The notes below the pieces were generated by a model, which saw nothing but the letters and a program-made list of their open reading frames with translations, had not been told where the DNA came from and ran no database searches. A stretch of 64,000 bases of DNA from Pseudomonas sp. UBA6562 (GTDB taxonomy: Bacteria > Pseudomonadota > Gammaproteobacteria > Pseudomonadales > Pseudomonadaceae). The number at the start of each line of letters is the position of its first letter. The stretch's first letter is position 1. The translations under genes and the position numbers were made by a program. Of the stretch, positions 8,358 through 17,412 are shown in pieces. The stretch spans positions 355,667-419,666 of the forward strand of contig NZ_DJJS01000008.1 of the NCBI RefSeq assembly GCF_002434265.1. Direction: 5' to 3'.

Positions 8358-9596
8358 ATGCGTCTGTTCCACACCTCCGACTGGCACCTGGGCCAAAGCC
8401 TGCACGGCCAGGAGCGCGACTTCGAACACGCCTGCTTCCTCGACTGGCTGCTCGGCCAACTGCAACTGCGCCAACCCGACGCCCTGCTGATCGCCGGCGA
8501 CCTGTTCGACACCGTCAACCCCCCGGTAAAGGCCCAGGAGCGCCTGTACGACTTCATCGTCCGCGCCCACGAACTGCTGCCCAAACTCGACATCGTGATG
8601 ATCGCCGGCAACCACGACTCCGGCTCGCGCATCGAGCTGCCCGCCGCGCTCATGCGCCGCCTGCGCACCCACGCCCTGGGCCGGGTGCACTGGCTCGACG
8701 ACGGCGAACTGGACGCCGAACGCCTGCTGATCCCCCTGACCAACGCCCGCGGCAAGGTCTGCGCCTGGTGCCTGGCGCTGCCGTTCCTACGCCCGGCCGA
8801 AGTCACCGGCCCGCAACTGGGCGACGACTACCTGCAGGGCATTGCCAAGGTCCATACGCAACTGATCGCCGCCGCCCAAGCCAAGCGCAAAAAAGACCAA
8901 GCGCTGGTCGCCATCAGCCACGCGCACATGGCCGGTGGCTCGGTCTCGGAAGACTCCGAGCGCAGCCTGATCATCGGCAACGCCGAAGCCTTGCCGGCGC
9001 GGCTGTTCGACCCATGCATCGCCTACGTCGCCCTAGGCCACCTGCACAAGCCGCAGCAGGTCAATCGCGAGTCGCGCATCCGCTACAGCGGCTCGCCGCT
9101 GCCGCTGTCGTTCGCCGAAATCAACTACCCGCACCAGGTGCTGGAAATCGAACTCGAAGGCGACAAACTGGTAAGCATCGAGCCGCGCCGGGTGCCACGC
9201 GCGGTGGCCTTGCAACGGGTCGGCCCGGCGCCGTTGGCCGAGGTGCTGACGCAGCTGGCCGAGCTGCCTGCGCCCGACCTGCTGCAAGACCCCAACCACC
9301 AACCCTGGCTGGAAGTGCGTGTGCGCCTGGACGAGCCGCAGCCCGACCTGCGCCAGCAGATCGACACCGCCCTGGCCGGCAAAGCGGTGCGCCTGGTGCG
9401 CATCGGCGCCGAATACGCTGGCAAGGCCGATCCCGGCGACGAGGGCCAGACCTTCGTCGAACTCAGCCAGCTCACCCCGCAAGACCTCTTCAGCCGCGCC
9501 TGGACCCAGGCCTACGGCAGCGAGGTGGACGAACAGACCCTGGCCGACTTCGCCCAATTGCTGCAGGACGTGCAACTGGAGGAGCAGCAGCCATGA
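8358..9596 (+). CDS. sbcD: Exonuclease SbcCD subunit D
   Basis: The 412-residue protein is the calcineurin-like phosphoesterase subunit of the SbcCD (Mre11-Rad50 type) nuclease, which opens hairpins and trims blocked DNA ends. Metal-binding motifs are visible in order: HTSDWHLGQ at the N-terminus, AGDLFDTVNPP, AGNHDSG, then ISHAHMAG and ALGHLHKPQ. The length fits the family. The TGA overlaps the ATG of sbcC (ATGA), so both subunits are probably made from one message. The upstream region is an unusual repeat with no obvious promoter. Confidence 0.97.
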   Translation: MRLFHTSDWHLGQSLHGQERDFEHACFLDWLLGQLQLRQPDALLIAGDLFDTVNPPVKAQERLYDFIVRAHELLPKLDIVMIAGNHDSGSRIELPAALMRRLRTHALGRVHWLDDGELDAERLLIPLTNARGKVCAWCLALPFLRPAEVTGPQLGDDYLQGIAKVHTQLIAAAQAKRKKDQALVAISHAHMAGGSVSEDSERSLIIGNAEALPARLFDPCIAYVALGHLHKPQQVNRESRIRYSGSPLPLSFAEINYPHQVLEIELEGDKLVSIEPRRVPRAVALQRVGPAPLAEVLTQLAELPAPDLLQDPNHQPWLEVRVRLDEPQPDLRQQIDTALAGKAVRLVRIGAEYAGKADPGDEGQTFVELSQLTPQDLFSRAWTQAYGSEVDEQTLADFAQLLQDVQLEEQQP

Positions 9597-12500
9597 AGAT
9601 CCTCGCCATACGCCTGAAGAACCTGGCCTCGCTGGCCGGCCCCGTCGAAGTCGATTTCACCGCCGAGCCCTTGGCCAGTGCGGGCCTGTTCGCCATCACC
9701 GGGCCCACCGGCGCCGGCAAGAGCACGCTACTCGACGCCCTGTGCCTGGCGTTGTTCGGCACCGTACCGCGGCTCAACGACCTGGGCCGCGAAGCCAAGC
9801 TGCCCGACGCCGAGGGCGACATCCTCACCAGCGACCCGCGCAACCTGCTGCGCCGCGGCACGGGCAGCGGCTTCGCCGAGGTCGATTTCGTCGGGGTCGA
9901 CGGCCACCGCTACCGCGCCCGCTGGGAAGCCAACCGCGCCCGCGACAAGGCCAACGGCAAGTTGCAGAACAGCCGCCAAAGCCTGTACGACTTGGACGGC
10001 GAGCAGTTGCTGGGCAGCGGCAAGCACGAATTCCGCGACCTGGTCGAAACCCGCCTGGGCCTGAACTTCGAACAGTTCACCCGCGCCGTGATGCTGGCCC
10101 AGAGCGAGTTCAGCGCGTTCCTCAAGGCCAACGACAAGGACCGCAGCGAGCTGCTGGAAAAGCTCACCAACACCTCGATCTACACCCGCCTGGGCCAACG
10201 TGCGTTCAGCAAGAGCAAGGACGCCGAGAAGCAGCACCAGGCCCTGCTCGACCGCGCCGGCCATGTGCAGCCCATGGCCGACGAGGCCCGCGCCGAGCTC
10301 GACCAGGCCTTGCACGAAGCGCAGCAGCAGCTCAAGGCCGAGCAGGACCAGCAGCGCCAACTGGAACGGCAGCAGGCCTGGGCGCAGGAACAGCAGCAGT
10401 TGCAGCAACAGCTGAACGCAGCCCAACAGGCGCTGGAGGCTGCCGAGCAGCAGGTTCACGCACTGGCGAGTCAGCGCACCGATCTGCGCCACCTGGAGCA
10501 GCTCGCGCCGCAGCGCCATCAGTTCCAGCGCCAGCAGCAGGTCACGGGCCAATTGCAGCCGCTGGCCGTGGCCATCGCCGAGCATCAACAACGGCAAACC
10601 ACGTTGCAGGCGCATCGCGACACGCTGGAGCAGACCTTGGGCAGCGCCGCGCAGCAGTTGGCCGAGCGCCAGCAGCAGCACGATGACGCCGCCCCGCGCT
10701 TGCGCCAGGCTTTCGCGGCGCAAGACACCCTCACCCGCTTGCAGGCCGAGCGCGCCAAGGCCAGCCGCGCGGTCGAACAGGTTGGGCAGGTCAATGCGGC
10801 GCTGCAGCAGCAGCGCGAGCAGCTGGAGGCAGCGCAGCAGCGCGACCAGCAGCAACTGGCCCAGCTCGACCAGACGCTGGCCCAGAGCGAAAGCCTGGCC
10901 AGGCTGGGCGAGGCCTGGCAGGCCTATCGCGGGCAGTTGCAGCAGGTCTTGCAGACGGCCAACCGTCTCAACCAGGGCCGCGACGAACTGCCGGCCTTGC
11001 AGGCGCAGATCAGCCAAGCCAACGCCCAGGTTCAAGAACAGCGGCAAACCCTGGAACTGCTCTACCACGAAGCCGGCGCCGAACCGCAGGCGGTCGACGA
11101 ACAGCTCGACCTGCTCGCTGCCATGCTGCAAGACAATCGCAAGCAACAGCGCGGCATCGACGAAGCTGCACGCCTGCATGCCCAGGTCGAGGACTTGCAG
11201 CAGCGTGCGCACGTGCTCAATGAACGTCAGCACGCCGCCCTCCAGCAACGCCAGCAGCTGATCCAGGACGGCACTGCAGCCAAGACCGAGCACACCGCCG
11301 CCGAACAGGCCCTGACCCTGACTCGTCAACTGCTGGAACGCCAGCGTCTGGCCCGCCACGACAGCGTCGAAGCCCTGCGCGGGCAACTGCGCGACGGCCA
11401 GCCGTGCACCGTGTGCGGCAGCCTCGAACACCCCTTCCACCGCCCTGAGGCGCTACTCGAAAGTCTCGGGCAGCACGACCAGGCCGAGGAAGCGGCCGCT
11501 GTCGCTCGCGTCACCCAGCTCGGCGAGCGTCTCAATGCCCTGCGCAGCGAGCTGGGTGGCGTCAACGGCCAGCTCAAGGCCTACCAGCAAGATCAAGTGC
11601 AGCTCGACGCGCAGTTGCAGCCCTTGCAGCAACGGCTCGGCGCACTGGCGCTCTGGCCCGCCCTGGAAGCGCAGGACGCGGCCAAGCGCGGCGCCTGGTT
11701 GGCCAGCCAAGCCAAACGCCTGGAGCAGGAGATCGAGCGCGACGACCGCCGCCAGCAAGCCCTCACCCGCCTGCAACGCGACGCCGTGCGCCTGAACGAA
11801 CAGCTGCAGGCCGCGCAACAGGCCCAGCAGCAGGCCGAACAGCGCCTGGTCCAGCAGCGCAGCACACTCGAAGCCGACGAACAGCGCCTGGAGCAGGCCT
11901 ACGCCGACTTCGCCGAGGTGTTGCCCAGCGAACGCATCCAGGCCCTGCGCGAACAGCCCGCCGAAGCTTTCATGGCCCTGGACCGCGAGCTGAGCGAGCG
12001 CTTGCAGCAACTCGAACGACGCCAGGAGCAGCAGCAGGAGCACCAGCAGCGCCAGCAGCAGCTCGAACGCCTGCTCGACCAGCAACAGGCCCGCCATGAA
12101 CAGCACGCCCAGTTGCGGACGCAACTCGACGCCCTGACCACCGAACACGCGGCGGCGCAGACTGCGCTGACCGAACTGATCGGCGAGCATGCCAGCGCCG
12201 AGGCCTGGCAAGCGTACCTGCAGCAGCAGCTGGAGCAGGCCCGTGTCGCCCACGCCGACACCGAACGCCAGCTGCAAGCCAGCCACACCGAAGCCGTGCA
12301 GTTGGCCAGCGAACTCAAGGCCCAGCAGACAAGGCAACAAGAGCTGGAGCAGGAATCCCAGCAACTCGCACAGGCCATCGCCCAGTGGCGCGCCGCGCAC
12401 GCAGACCTCGACGACGCCGGCCTCGAACGTCTGCTGGCCATCGATGATGCGCAGCACGGCACCCTGCGCCAATCCGTGCAGGAAGCGGATTCGGCTCTGG

Positions 12501-13237
12501 AGCATGCCCGCGTGCGCTTGCAGGAACGCGAACAGCGCCTGCAACAGCATCGACAGCCGGATACCCCGCTTCTGGCACCCGATGCCTTGCAGCAGGCCAT
12601 GGCCGAGACCCAGCAACGCCTCGCCCAACACGACCAGCGCTGCGCCGAACTGCGCGCACACCAGGCCGAGGATCAACGCCGCCAGCTCGCCAGCGCCGAG
12701 CTGCGTGACGAGATCGACCAGGCCGAGCGCCATTGGCAGCGCTGGGCGCGGCTCAACGCGCTGATCGGTTCGGCCTCGGGCGATGTGTTCCGCAAGATCG
12801 CCCAGGGCTACAACCTCGACCTGTTGCTGCACCACGCCAACGCGCAACTGCGCCAACTGGCCCGGCGCTACCGCCTCAAACGCGGCGGCAGCGCCCTGGG
12901 CCTGCTGGTGATGGACACCGAGATGGGCGACGAGCTGCGCTCGGTGCACTCGCTGTCGGGCGGCGAAACCTTCCTGGTGTCGCTGGCGCTGGCACTGGGT
13001 TTGGCGTCGATGGCTTCCAGCACGTTGCGCATCGAATCGCTGTTCATCGACGAAGGCTTCGGCAGCCTCGACCCCGAGTCGCTGCAACTGGCCATGGACG
13101 CGCTGGACGGTTTGCAGGCGCAAGGCCGCAAGGTGGCGGTGATTTCCCACGTGCAGGAGATGCACGAGCGGATTCCGGTGCAGATCCAGGTGCGGCGCCA
13201 GGGCAATGGCTTGAGCGATGTGGAGGTGGTGGGCTGA
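9593..13237 (+). CDS. sbcC: Exonuclease SbcCD subunit C (SMC-like ATPase)
   Basis: The 1214-residue SMC-family ATPase pairs with SbcD. The N-terminal Walker A (GPTGAGKSTLLDAL) is followed by a very long Gln-rich coiled coil. The zinc hook CTVCG, where two molecules dimerise, sits near residue 605. The second coiled-coil arm leads to the ABC signature LSGGETFLVS and Walker B with D-loop (LFIDEGFGSLDPES). The start MKILAIRLKN is fixed by similarity and by overlap with sbcD; the open frame extends upstream but that part is not coding. The Gln content of the coils is high even for this family. Confidence 0.97.
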   Translation: MKILAIRLKNLASLAGPVEVDFTAEPLASAGLFAITGPTGAGKSTLLDALCLALFGTVPRLNDLGREAKLPDAEGDILTSDPRNLLRRGTGSGFAEVDFVGVDGHRYRARWEANRARDKANGKLQNSRQSLYDLDGEQLLGSGKHEFRDLVETRLGLNFEQFTRAVMLAQSEFSAFLKANDKDRSELLEKLTNTSIYTRLGQRAFSKSKDAEKQHQALLDRAGHVQPMADEARAELDQALHEAQQQLKAEQDQQRQLERQQAWAQEQQQLQQQLNAAQQALEAAEQQVHALASQRTDLRHLEQLAPQRHQFQRQQQVTGQLQPLAVAIAEHQQRQTTLQAHRDTLEQTLGSAAQQLAERQQQHDDAAPRLRQAFAAQDTLTRLQAERAKASRAVEQVGQVNAALQQQREQLEAAQQRDQQQLAQLDQTLAQSESLARLGEAWQAYRGQLQQVLQTANRLNQGRDELPALQAQISQANAQVQEQRQTLELLYHEAGAEPQAVDEQLDLLAAMLQDNRKQQRGIDEAARLHAQVEDLQQRAHVLNERQHAALQQRQQLIQDGTAAKTEHTAAEQALTLTRQLLERQRLARHDSVEALRGQLRDGQPCTVCGSLEHPFHRPEALLESLGQHDQAEEAAAVARVTQLGERLNALRSELGGVNGQLKAYQQDQVQLDAQLQPLQQRLGALALWPALEAQDAAKRGAWLASQAKRLEQEIERDDRRQQALTRLQRDAVRLNEQLQAAQQAQQQAEQRLVQQRSTLEADEQRLEQAYADFAEVLPSERIQALREQPAEAFMALDRELSERLQQLERRQEQQQEHQQRQQQLERLLDQQQARHEQHAQLRTQLDALTTEHAAAQTALTELIGEHASAEAWQAYLQQQLEQARVAHADTERQLQASHTEAVQLASELKAQQTRQQELEQESQQLAQAIAQWRAAHADLDDAGLERLLAIDDAQHGTLRQSVQEADSALEHARVRLQEREQRLQQHRQPDTPLLAPDALQQAMAETQQRLAQHDQRCAELRAHQAEDQRRQLASAELRDEIDQAERHWQRWARLNALIGSASGDVFRKIAQGYNLDLLLHHANAQLRQLARRYRLKRGGSALGLLVMDTEMGDELRSVHSLSGGETFLVSLALALGLASMASSTLRIESLFIDEGFGSLDPESLQLAMDALDGLQAQGRKVAVISHVQEMHERIPVQIQVRRQGNGLSDVEVVG

Positions 13238-13292
13238 GGCGTCATGGCGAATACCGACCTGTCAAGCCGCGCCTCTCGATCCCCAGTCCATC

Positions 13293-13437
13293 CTGTAGGA
13301 GCGACTTTAGTCGCGATGGCCGGCACCGCCGGCCCAATGGCCGCGACATCTCCCGACAGAATGTAAGCGCCGCCTGAAACGGGACGGCGTCGCCGCCCAT
13401 CGCGACTGATCGGAGCGCCGAACCGGCCGCTCCTAGG
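13293..13437. repeat. Pair of inverted REP elements
   Basis: TAGGAGCGACTTTAGTCGCGATGG (about 13296-13319) is the Pseudomonas REP form. A second, degenerate copy in the opposite orientation ends near 13437 (GGCCGCTCCTA, with TCGCGACTGATC before it). Together they form a REPIN-like unit between sbcC and the convergent lactonase gene. Such units are mobilised by RAYT transposases, none of which is in the window. Confidence 0.65.
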
Positions 13438-13477
13438 GTTGGACCAGGCCGGGCTCAGGCCGGCTCGTGGCCGGCGA

Positions 13478-14608
13478 TCACTCGATGAACTTGAGGTCCG
13501 ACGGGGCCGCCTGCGGCAGCCGTTGCACCACCTCGCCCAGCGTGCCTTCGCGTGGGTCGCGTTGCAGCACCACGATCTCGTCGCTGTGCTGGTTGCCCAC
13601 CAACAGGAACTTGCCGTCGGGCGCCACGGCGAACTCGCGCGGGTGCTCGCCTTCGGCGGCTCGGCGTTGCAGCAGGGTCAGGCGGCCGTCTTTCGGGTCC
13701 ACGCGGTAGGCGACGATCTGGTTGGCCTTGCCGCGGTTGCTGACGTACAGGAAACGACCGTCAGCCGACAGGTGCAGGCCGCCGGCCGCCTTGAAGGCCG
13801 GGTCTTGCTGCTCGGTCAAGGGCAGGCGCTGTTGCAGTTGCAGCTCGCCGTCGGGTTTGACGTCCAGCACCGCCACTTCCCCGGACATTTCCAGGGTCAG
13901 GTAGGCGTGTTCGCCTTTGGCGTCGAATTGTAGATGCCGCGGCCCGCTGCCAGCGGGCAGTTGCAGGCTGGCCATCAGGGCCGGGCTCAGGGGCTGCCGG
14001 TCGCTGGCGCCGTCGTAGCGGTAGATGAACACCTTGTCGGCGCCCAGGTCGCTGGCGTACAGGTGCTGCCCGTCGGGCGCCAGCACCACCGAGTGCACAT
14101 GGGCGTCGCTCTGGCGCTCGGCGTTCACCTTGCTGGGCGCATGGCGCAGGTGCTGGGTGGCGTCGCCGAGCGCACCCTGGCGATCGATCGGCAAGGCCAC
14201 CAGGCTACCGCCTGGGGCCTTGGCGCCGTAATTGGCGACGAACAGGTAGCGCTGGTCATGGCTGAGGCTGGCGTGGGTCGGTTCCGCGCCTTTGCTGTCG
14301 ACCTGACCCAACGGGCTGATCGTGCCGTCGCCGGCCAGTGCGAAGCTGCTCACCTGCCCATCACGGCCTTCGTTGACCGCATACAGCAGGCGCTGGTCGG
14401 CCGACAGCACCAGCCAGGACGGGTCGGCGCTTTTGACCACCTGCAGCGGGGTCGGCTCGATGCGCCCCTGGGCAGGATCGAAGTGGTAGCGGTAGATACC
14501 GTGGCTGTCGCCGTCGGTGTAGCTGCCGACCAGCAGGGTCGCGGCCTGGGTCTGCAACGTGAGGCTCAGCAGGCTAGCCGTGAGCAGGTGCTTGTGGATC
14601 TTCTTCAT
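13478..14608 (-). CDS. Lactonase family (7-bladed beta-propeller) protein, secreted
   Basis: The 376-residue protein has a signal peptide (MKKIHKHLLTASLLSLTLQT, cleaved near AQA). It then shows repeated blades such as DPSWLVLSADQRLLYAVNEG and GPRHLQFDAKGEHAYL, typical of the YbhE/lactonase family (PF10282), which includes cytosolic 6-phosphogluconolactonase. The signal peptide puts this member in the periplasm, so a role in sugar-lactone or other lactone hydrolysis outside the cytoplasm is more likely. The start at 14608 is preferred because GAGGA precedes it; an in-frame ATG at 14638 lies inside the upstream gene. The first 35 bases overlap the end of the DUF5629 gene. Confidence 0.85.
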   Translation of the reverse strand: MKKIHKHLLTASLLSLTLQTQAATLLVGSYTDGDSHGIYRYHFDPAQGRIEPTPLQVVKSADPSWLVLSADQRLLYAVNEGRDGQVSSFALAGDGTISPLGQVDSKGAEPTHASLSHDQRYLFVANYGAKAPGGSLVALPIDRQGALGDATQHLRHAPSKVNAERQSDAHVHSVVLAPDGQHLYASDLGADKVFIYRYDGASDRQPLSPALMASLQLPAGSGPRHLQFDAKGEHAYLTLEMSGEVAVLDVKPDGELQLQQRLPLTEQQDPAFKAAGGLHLSADGRFLYVSNRGKANQIVAYRVDPKDGRLTLLQRRAAEGEHPREFAVAPDGKFLLVGNQHSDEIVVLQRDPREGTLGEVVQRLPQAAPSDLKFIE

Positions 14609-14861
14609 CGTCGTCCTCGTCCGTGGCGCGTAAGGCACTCATGCACACCAGTCGGTGTTGCCCTTGGACCCCATCGATGCGCCATTGATCGCCTTCGCGT
14701 TGCGCAGCGGCGACCTGCTGCGGGTTGAACTGCCAGCGGCGCAGTTGCCGCCCGTCCATGCACTCGGCCATCAGGCCGTCGTCGTCGAGGTGGAAGTCGA
14801 AGCAGTGCAGGTCGTCGATCAGCAGCATGTCGCAGGATTCGAGTGCGGCGAGAAGGGTCAT
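14574..14861 (-). CDS. DUF5629 family protein
   Basis: The 95-residue acidic protein begins MTLLAALESCDMLLIDDLHC and ends in an Asp/Glu-rich tail. The pattern (a core of alternating short beta strands with ECMDGRQLRRW) matches the Pseudomonas-restricted DUF5629 family as I recall it. Function unknown. It overlaps the start of the downstream lactonase gene by 35 bases, which suggests coupled translation. Longer in-frame starts upstream lack the family-like N-terminus. Confidence 0.65.
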   Translation of the reverse strand: MTLLAALESCDMLLIDDLHCFDFHLDDDGLMAECMDGRQLRRWQFNPQQVAAAQREGDQWRIDGVQGQHRLVCMSALRATDEDDDEEDPQAPAHG

Positions 14862-15024
14862 GGGGCGTCCAGAGCGAAAAAAGGCGGCCATTATACCGTG
14901 TAGAAACGGTCGGCCGGCGCCGCGCTTCAACGCGATGGGCCATGAGACGGCACGAAGACCGCTCCACGGCCCATACGGGGGTGTGGCACGCAGCACAGGG
15001 TGACGCGCCCGCCGCCCTCGCCGC

Positions 15025-17412
15025 TCAATGCGCCAGCAACGACCCACCCCGCTTGCCCGCCAACCGCTCGGGCTTTATCAGGAAGCGTGCCAGCGCCGGC
15101 AGCAGCCACAGCGCGCCGATCATGTTCCACAGCAGCATGAAGGTCAGCATCAGGCCCATGTCGGCCTGGAACTTGATGGCCGAGAAAATCCATGTGCACA
15201 CGCCGATGGCCAGGCACAGCCCGGTGAACAGCACCGCCTTGCCGGTCGAGCGCAGCGTCTGGTAATAGGCCTCCTGCAACGGCAACCCCTCACGCAGGAA
15301 GCGCTCCAGGCGGCTGTAGATGTAGATGCCGTAGTCCACGCCGATGCCCACCCCCAACGCCACCACAGGTAAGGTCGCGACCTTCACGCCGATGCCCATG
15401 AAGGCCATCAGCGCGTTGCCCAACACCGAGGTCAGCACCAGCGGCAGCACGATGCACAAGGTCGCCGCGAACGAGCGGAAGGTGATCAGGCACATCACCG
15501 CCACGCACAGGTACACCAGCAGCAGGATGGTCAGCTCGGCCGAGGCGATGACCTCGTTGGTCGCCGCCTCGATGCCGGCGTTGCCCGCCGCGAGGAGGAA
15601 CTGCAAGCCCTCGCGATCATGGCTGGGGGCAAAATCGCGGGCCACGGCAGTGACCTGCTCCAAGGTTTCAGCCTTGTGGTCGTTCAGGAACACCAGCAGC
15701 GGCGCCAGCGAACAGTCGGCGTTGTACAGGCCGTCGGCGCGGGCGATGGAGTTGTTCAGCACATCGGCGTTGCGCGACAGGGTCTCCCATTTCAGGCTGC
15801 CCTCGTTCATGCCCTTGATCACCTGCTTGGAGACGGTGACCAGGGAAATCACCGACTGCACGCCGGGGGTGTTCTGCAAGGTCCAGGTCAGCTCGTCGAT
15901 GGGCGCCAGCGTGGCATGCACCGAGCATTGCTCGGCCGGTGTCTTGACCATCACCACCAGCACCTCGGAGCTGGTCGAGTAGTGCTCGATGATGAAGCGG
16001 TTGTCCTGGTTGTAGCGCGAGTCGGGGCGCAGTTCCGGGGCCCCCTGGTCGAGGTCGCCGATCTTCAGGTGCTGGCTGTACCAGAGCCCGCCGGCGAAGG
16101 CCAGCAGCGCCAGGCCAATCGACACCGGCGCCACCCGCGCACTGGCGAAATGTGCCAGCAGGCGCCAGAAGCGGTGTTCGCGGTGGGCATCGGCCTTGCT
16201 GCGGGCGATGGCCTTGCGGCTGATGCCCACATAGGAAATCGCCACCGGCAGCAGGATCAGGTTGGTGAACACGATCACTGCCACGCCCAGCGAGGCGCCG
16301 ATGGCCAGCTCGCGGATCACGCCGATGTCGATCACCAGCAGGGTGATGAAGCCCACCGCGTCGGCGAGGATGGCGATCATGCCCGGCAGGAACAGCTGGC
16401 GGAAGGTGCGTCGCGCGGCGATCAACGGGCTGTCGGCGTCGCTCGACTGCAAGGCGATACCGTTGATCTTCTGCACGCCGTGGGAAATGCCGATGGCGAA
16501 GATCAGGAACGGCACCAGCATCGAGTATGGGTCCAGGCCGAAGCCCAGCGCATGCATCAGGCCCAACTGCCAGACCACTGCCACCAATGTGGTGCCGAGC
16601 ACCGCCACGGTGCTGCGGATGCAGCGGGTGAAGCCGTACAGCAGCACCAGGGTGATCAGCAGCGCCACGCCGAAGAACACCACTACCATCAGCAGACCGT
16701 CGATCAGGTCGCCGACCTTCTTGGCGAAGCCGACGATGTGCACCTTGACGTTGGGGTTCTGCGCCTGGAATTTCTCGCGCACCTTTTCTTCGAGCTGGTG
16801 GGAGAACTGCCGGTAGTCGAGTTTCAACTGGCGGCTCTGGTCCAGCGGGTCGGGGTAGCTTTCCAGCAACGGCACATCGACGATGCTGGAGCGGAAGTCG
16901 TTGGCCACCAGGCGCCCCACCTGCCCGGATTTGAGCACGTTGTCGCGCAGCGCATCGAGGCTGGCCGGCGAGCCGTCGTAGGTGGTGGGGATCACCTCGC
17001 CGCCGGCGAAGCCCTCTTCGGTCACCTCGGTCCAGCGCACGCTGGGGCTCCACAGCGACTTCAGCCCGCCACGGTCGACGCCGGGCAGGTAGAACACTTC
17101 GTCATGCACCTGGCGCAGCGTTTCCATGTAGGCCGGGTCGAAGATGTCGCCGTTCACGGCCTCGACCGAGATGCGCACGGTGTTGCCCAGGTTGGCCAGG
17201 TCGTGGCGGTGTTCGAGCATGCGTTCGATGAATGGATGCTGCAGCGGGATCATCTTCTCGAAACTGGTGGACGGGCGGATCAGGGTGGCCTGCCAGAACA
17301 GCACCACACTGACCAGCAGGCACAGCGCGATCACCGCCGGCCGGTGGGTGAAGATCAGGCGTTCCAGCCAGGAACCCTGCTCGTCATCGGGTTTGCGGGA
17401 AACAGAATTCAT
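15025..17412 (-). CDS. RND superfamily (MMPL-like) exporter
   Basis: The 795-residue inner-membrane protein has the two-fold RND layout. One TM lies near the N-terminus (AVIALCLLVSVVLFWQATLI), followed by a large periplasmic loop. A block of about five TMs comes next (from LLMVVVFFGVALLITLVLLY), and the pattern repeats in the second half (LTILLLVYLCVAVMCLITF onward). It belongs to the 'predicted exporter' branch related to hopanoid/lipid and MmpL transporters, not the tripartite AcrB class. The start at 17412 follows a strong AGGAGGTG and overlaps the upstream TGA (ATGA). Substrate unknown. Confidence 0.88.
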   Translation of the reverse strand: MNSVSRKPDDEQGSWLERLIFTHRPAVIALCLLVSVVLFWQATLIRPSTSFEKMIPLQHPFIERMLEHRHDLANLGNTVRISVEAVNGDIFDPAYMETLRQVHDEVFYLPGVDRGGLKSLWSPSVRWTEVTEEGFAGGEVIPTTYDGSPASLDALRDNVLKSGQVGRLVANDFRSSIVDVPLLESYPDPLDQSRQLKLDYRQFSHQLEEKVREKFQAQNPNVKVHIVGFAKKVGDLIDGLLMVVVFFGVALLITLVLLYGFTRCIRSTVAVLGTTLVAVVWQLGLMHALGFGLDPYSMLVPFLIFAIGISHGVQKINGIALQSSDADSPLIAARRTFRQLFLPGMIAILADAVGFITLLVIDIGVIRELAIGASLGVAVIVFTNLILLPVAISYVGISRKAIARSKADAHREHRFWRLLAHFASARVAPVSIGLALLAFAGGLWYSQHLKIGDLDQGAPELRPDSRYNQDNRFIIEHYSTSSEVLVVMVKTPAEQCSVHATLAPIDELTWTLQNTPGVQSVISLVTVSKQVIKGMNEGSLKWETLSRNADVLNNSIARADGLYNADCSLAPLLVFLNDHKAETLEQVTAVARDFAPSHDREGLQFLLAAGNAGIEAATNEVIASAELTILLLVYLCVAVMCLITFRSFAATLCIVLPLVLTSVLGNALMAFMGIGVKVATLPVVALGVGIGVDYGIYIYSRLERFLREGLPLQEAYYQTLRSTGKAVLFTGLCLAIGVCTWIFSAIKFQADMGLMLTFMLLWNMIGALWLLPALARFLIKPERLAGKRGGSLLAH

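Noticed and set aside
8159..9592. In-frame extension upstream of sbcC
   Set aside because: It overlaps sbcD entirely, has Arg/Pro-biased composition and no family similarity; SbcC starts at 9593.
9728..13165. Two long leucine/glutamine-rich minus-strand frames opposite sbcC
   Set aside because: These mirror the Gln/Leu coiled-coil codons (CAG/CTG) of sbcC and have no independent support.
13238..13477. CRISPR-like spacing of repeats
   Set aside because: Only two inverted REP copies are present, with no regular direct repeats or spacers; no CRISPR array was seen anywhere in the window.
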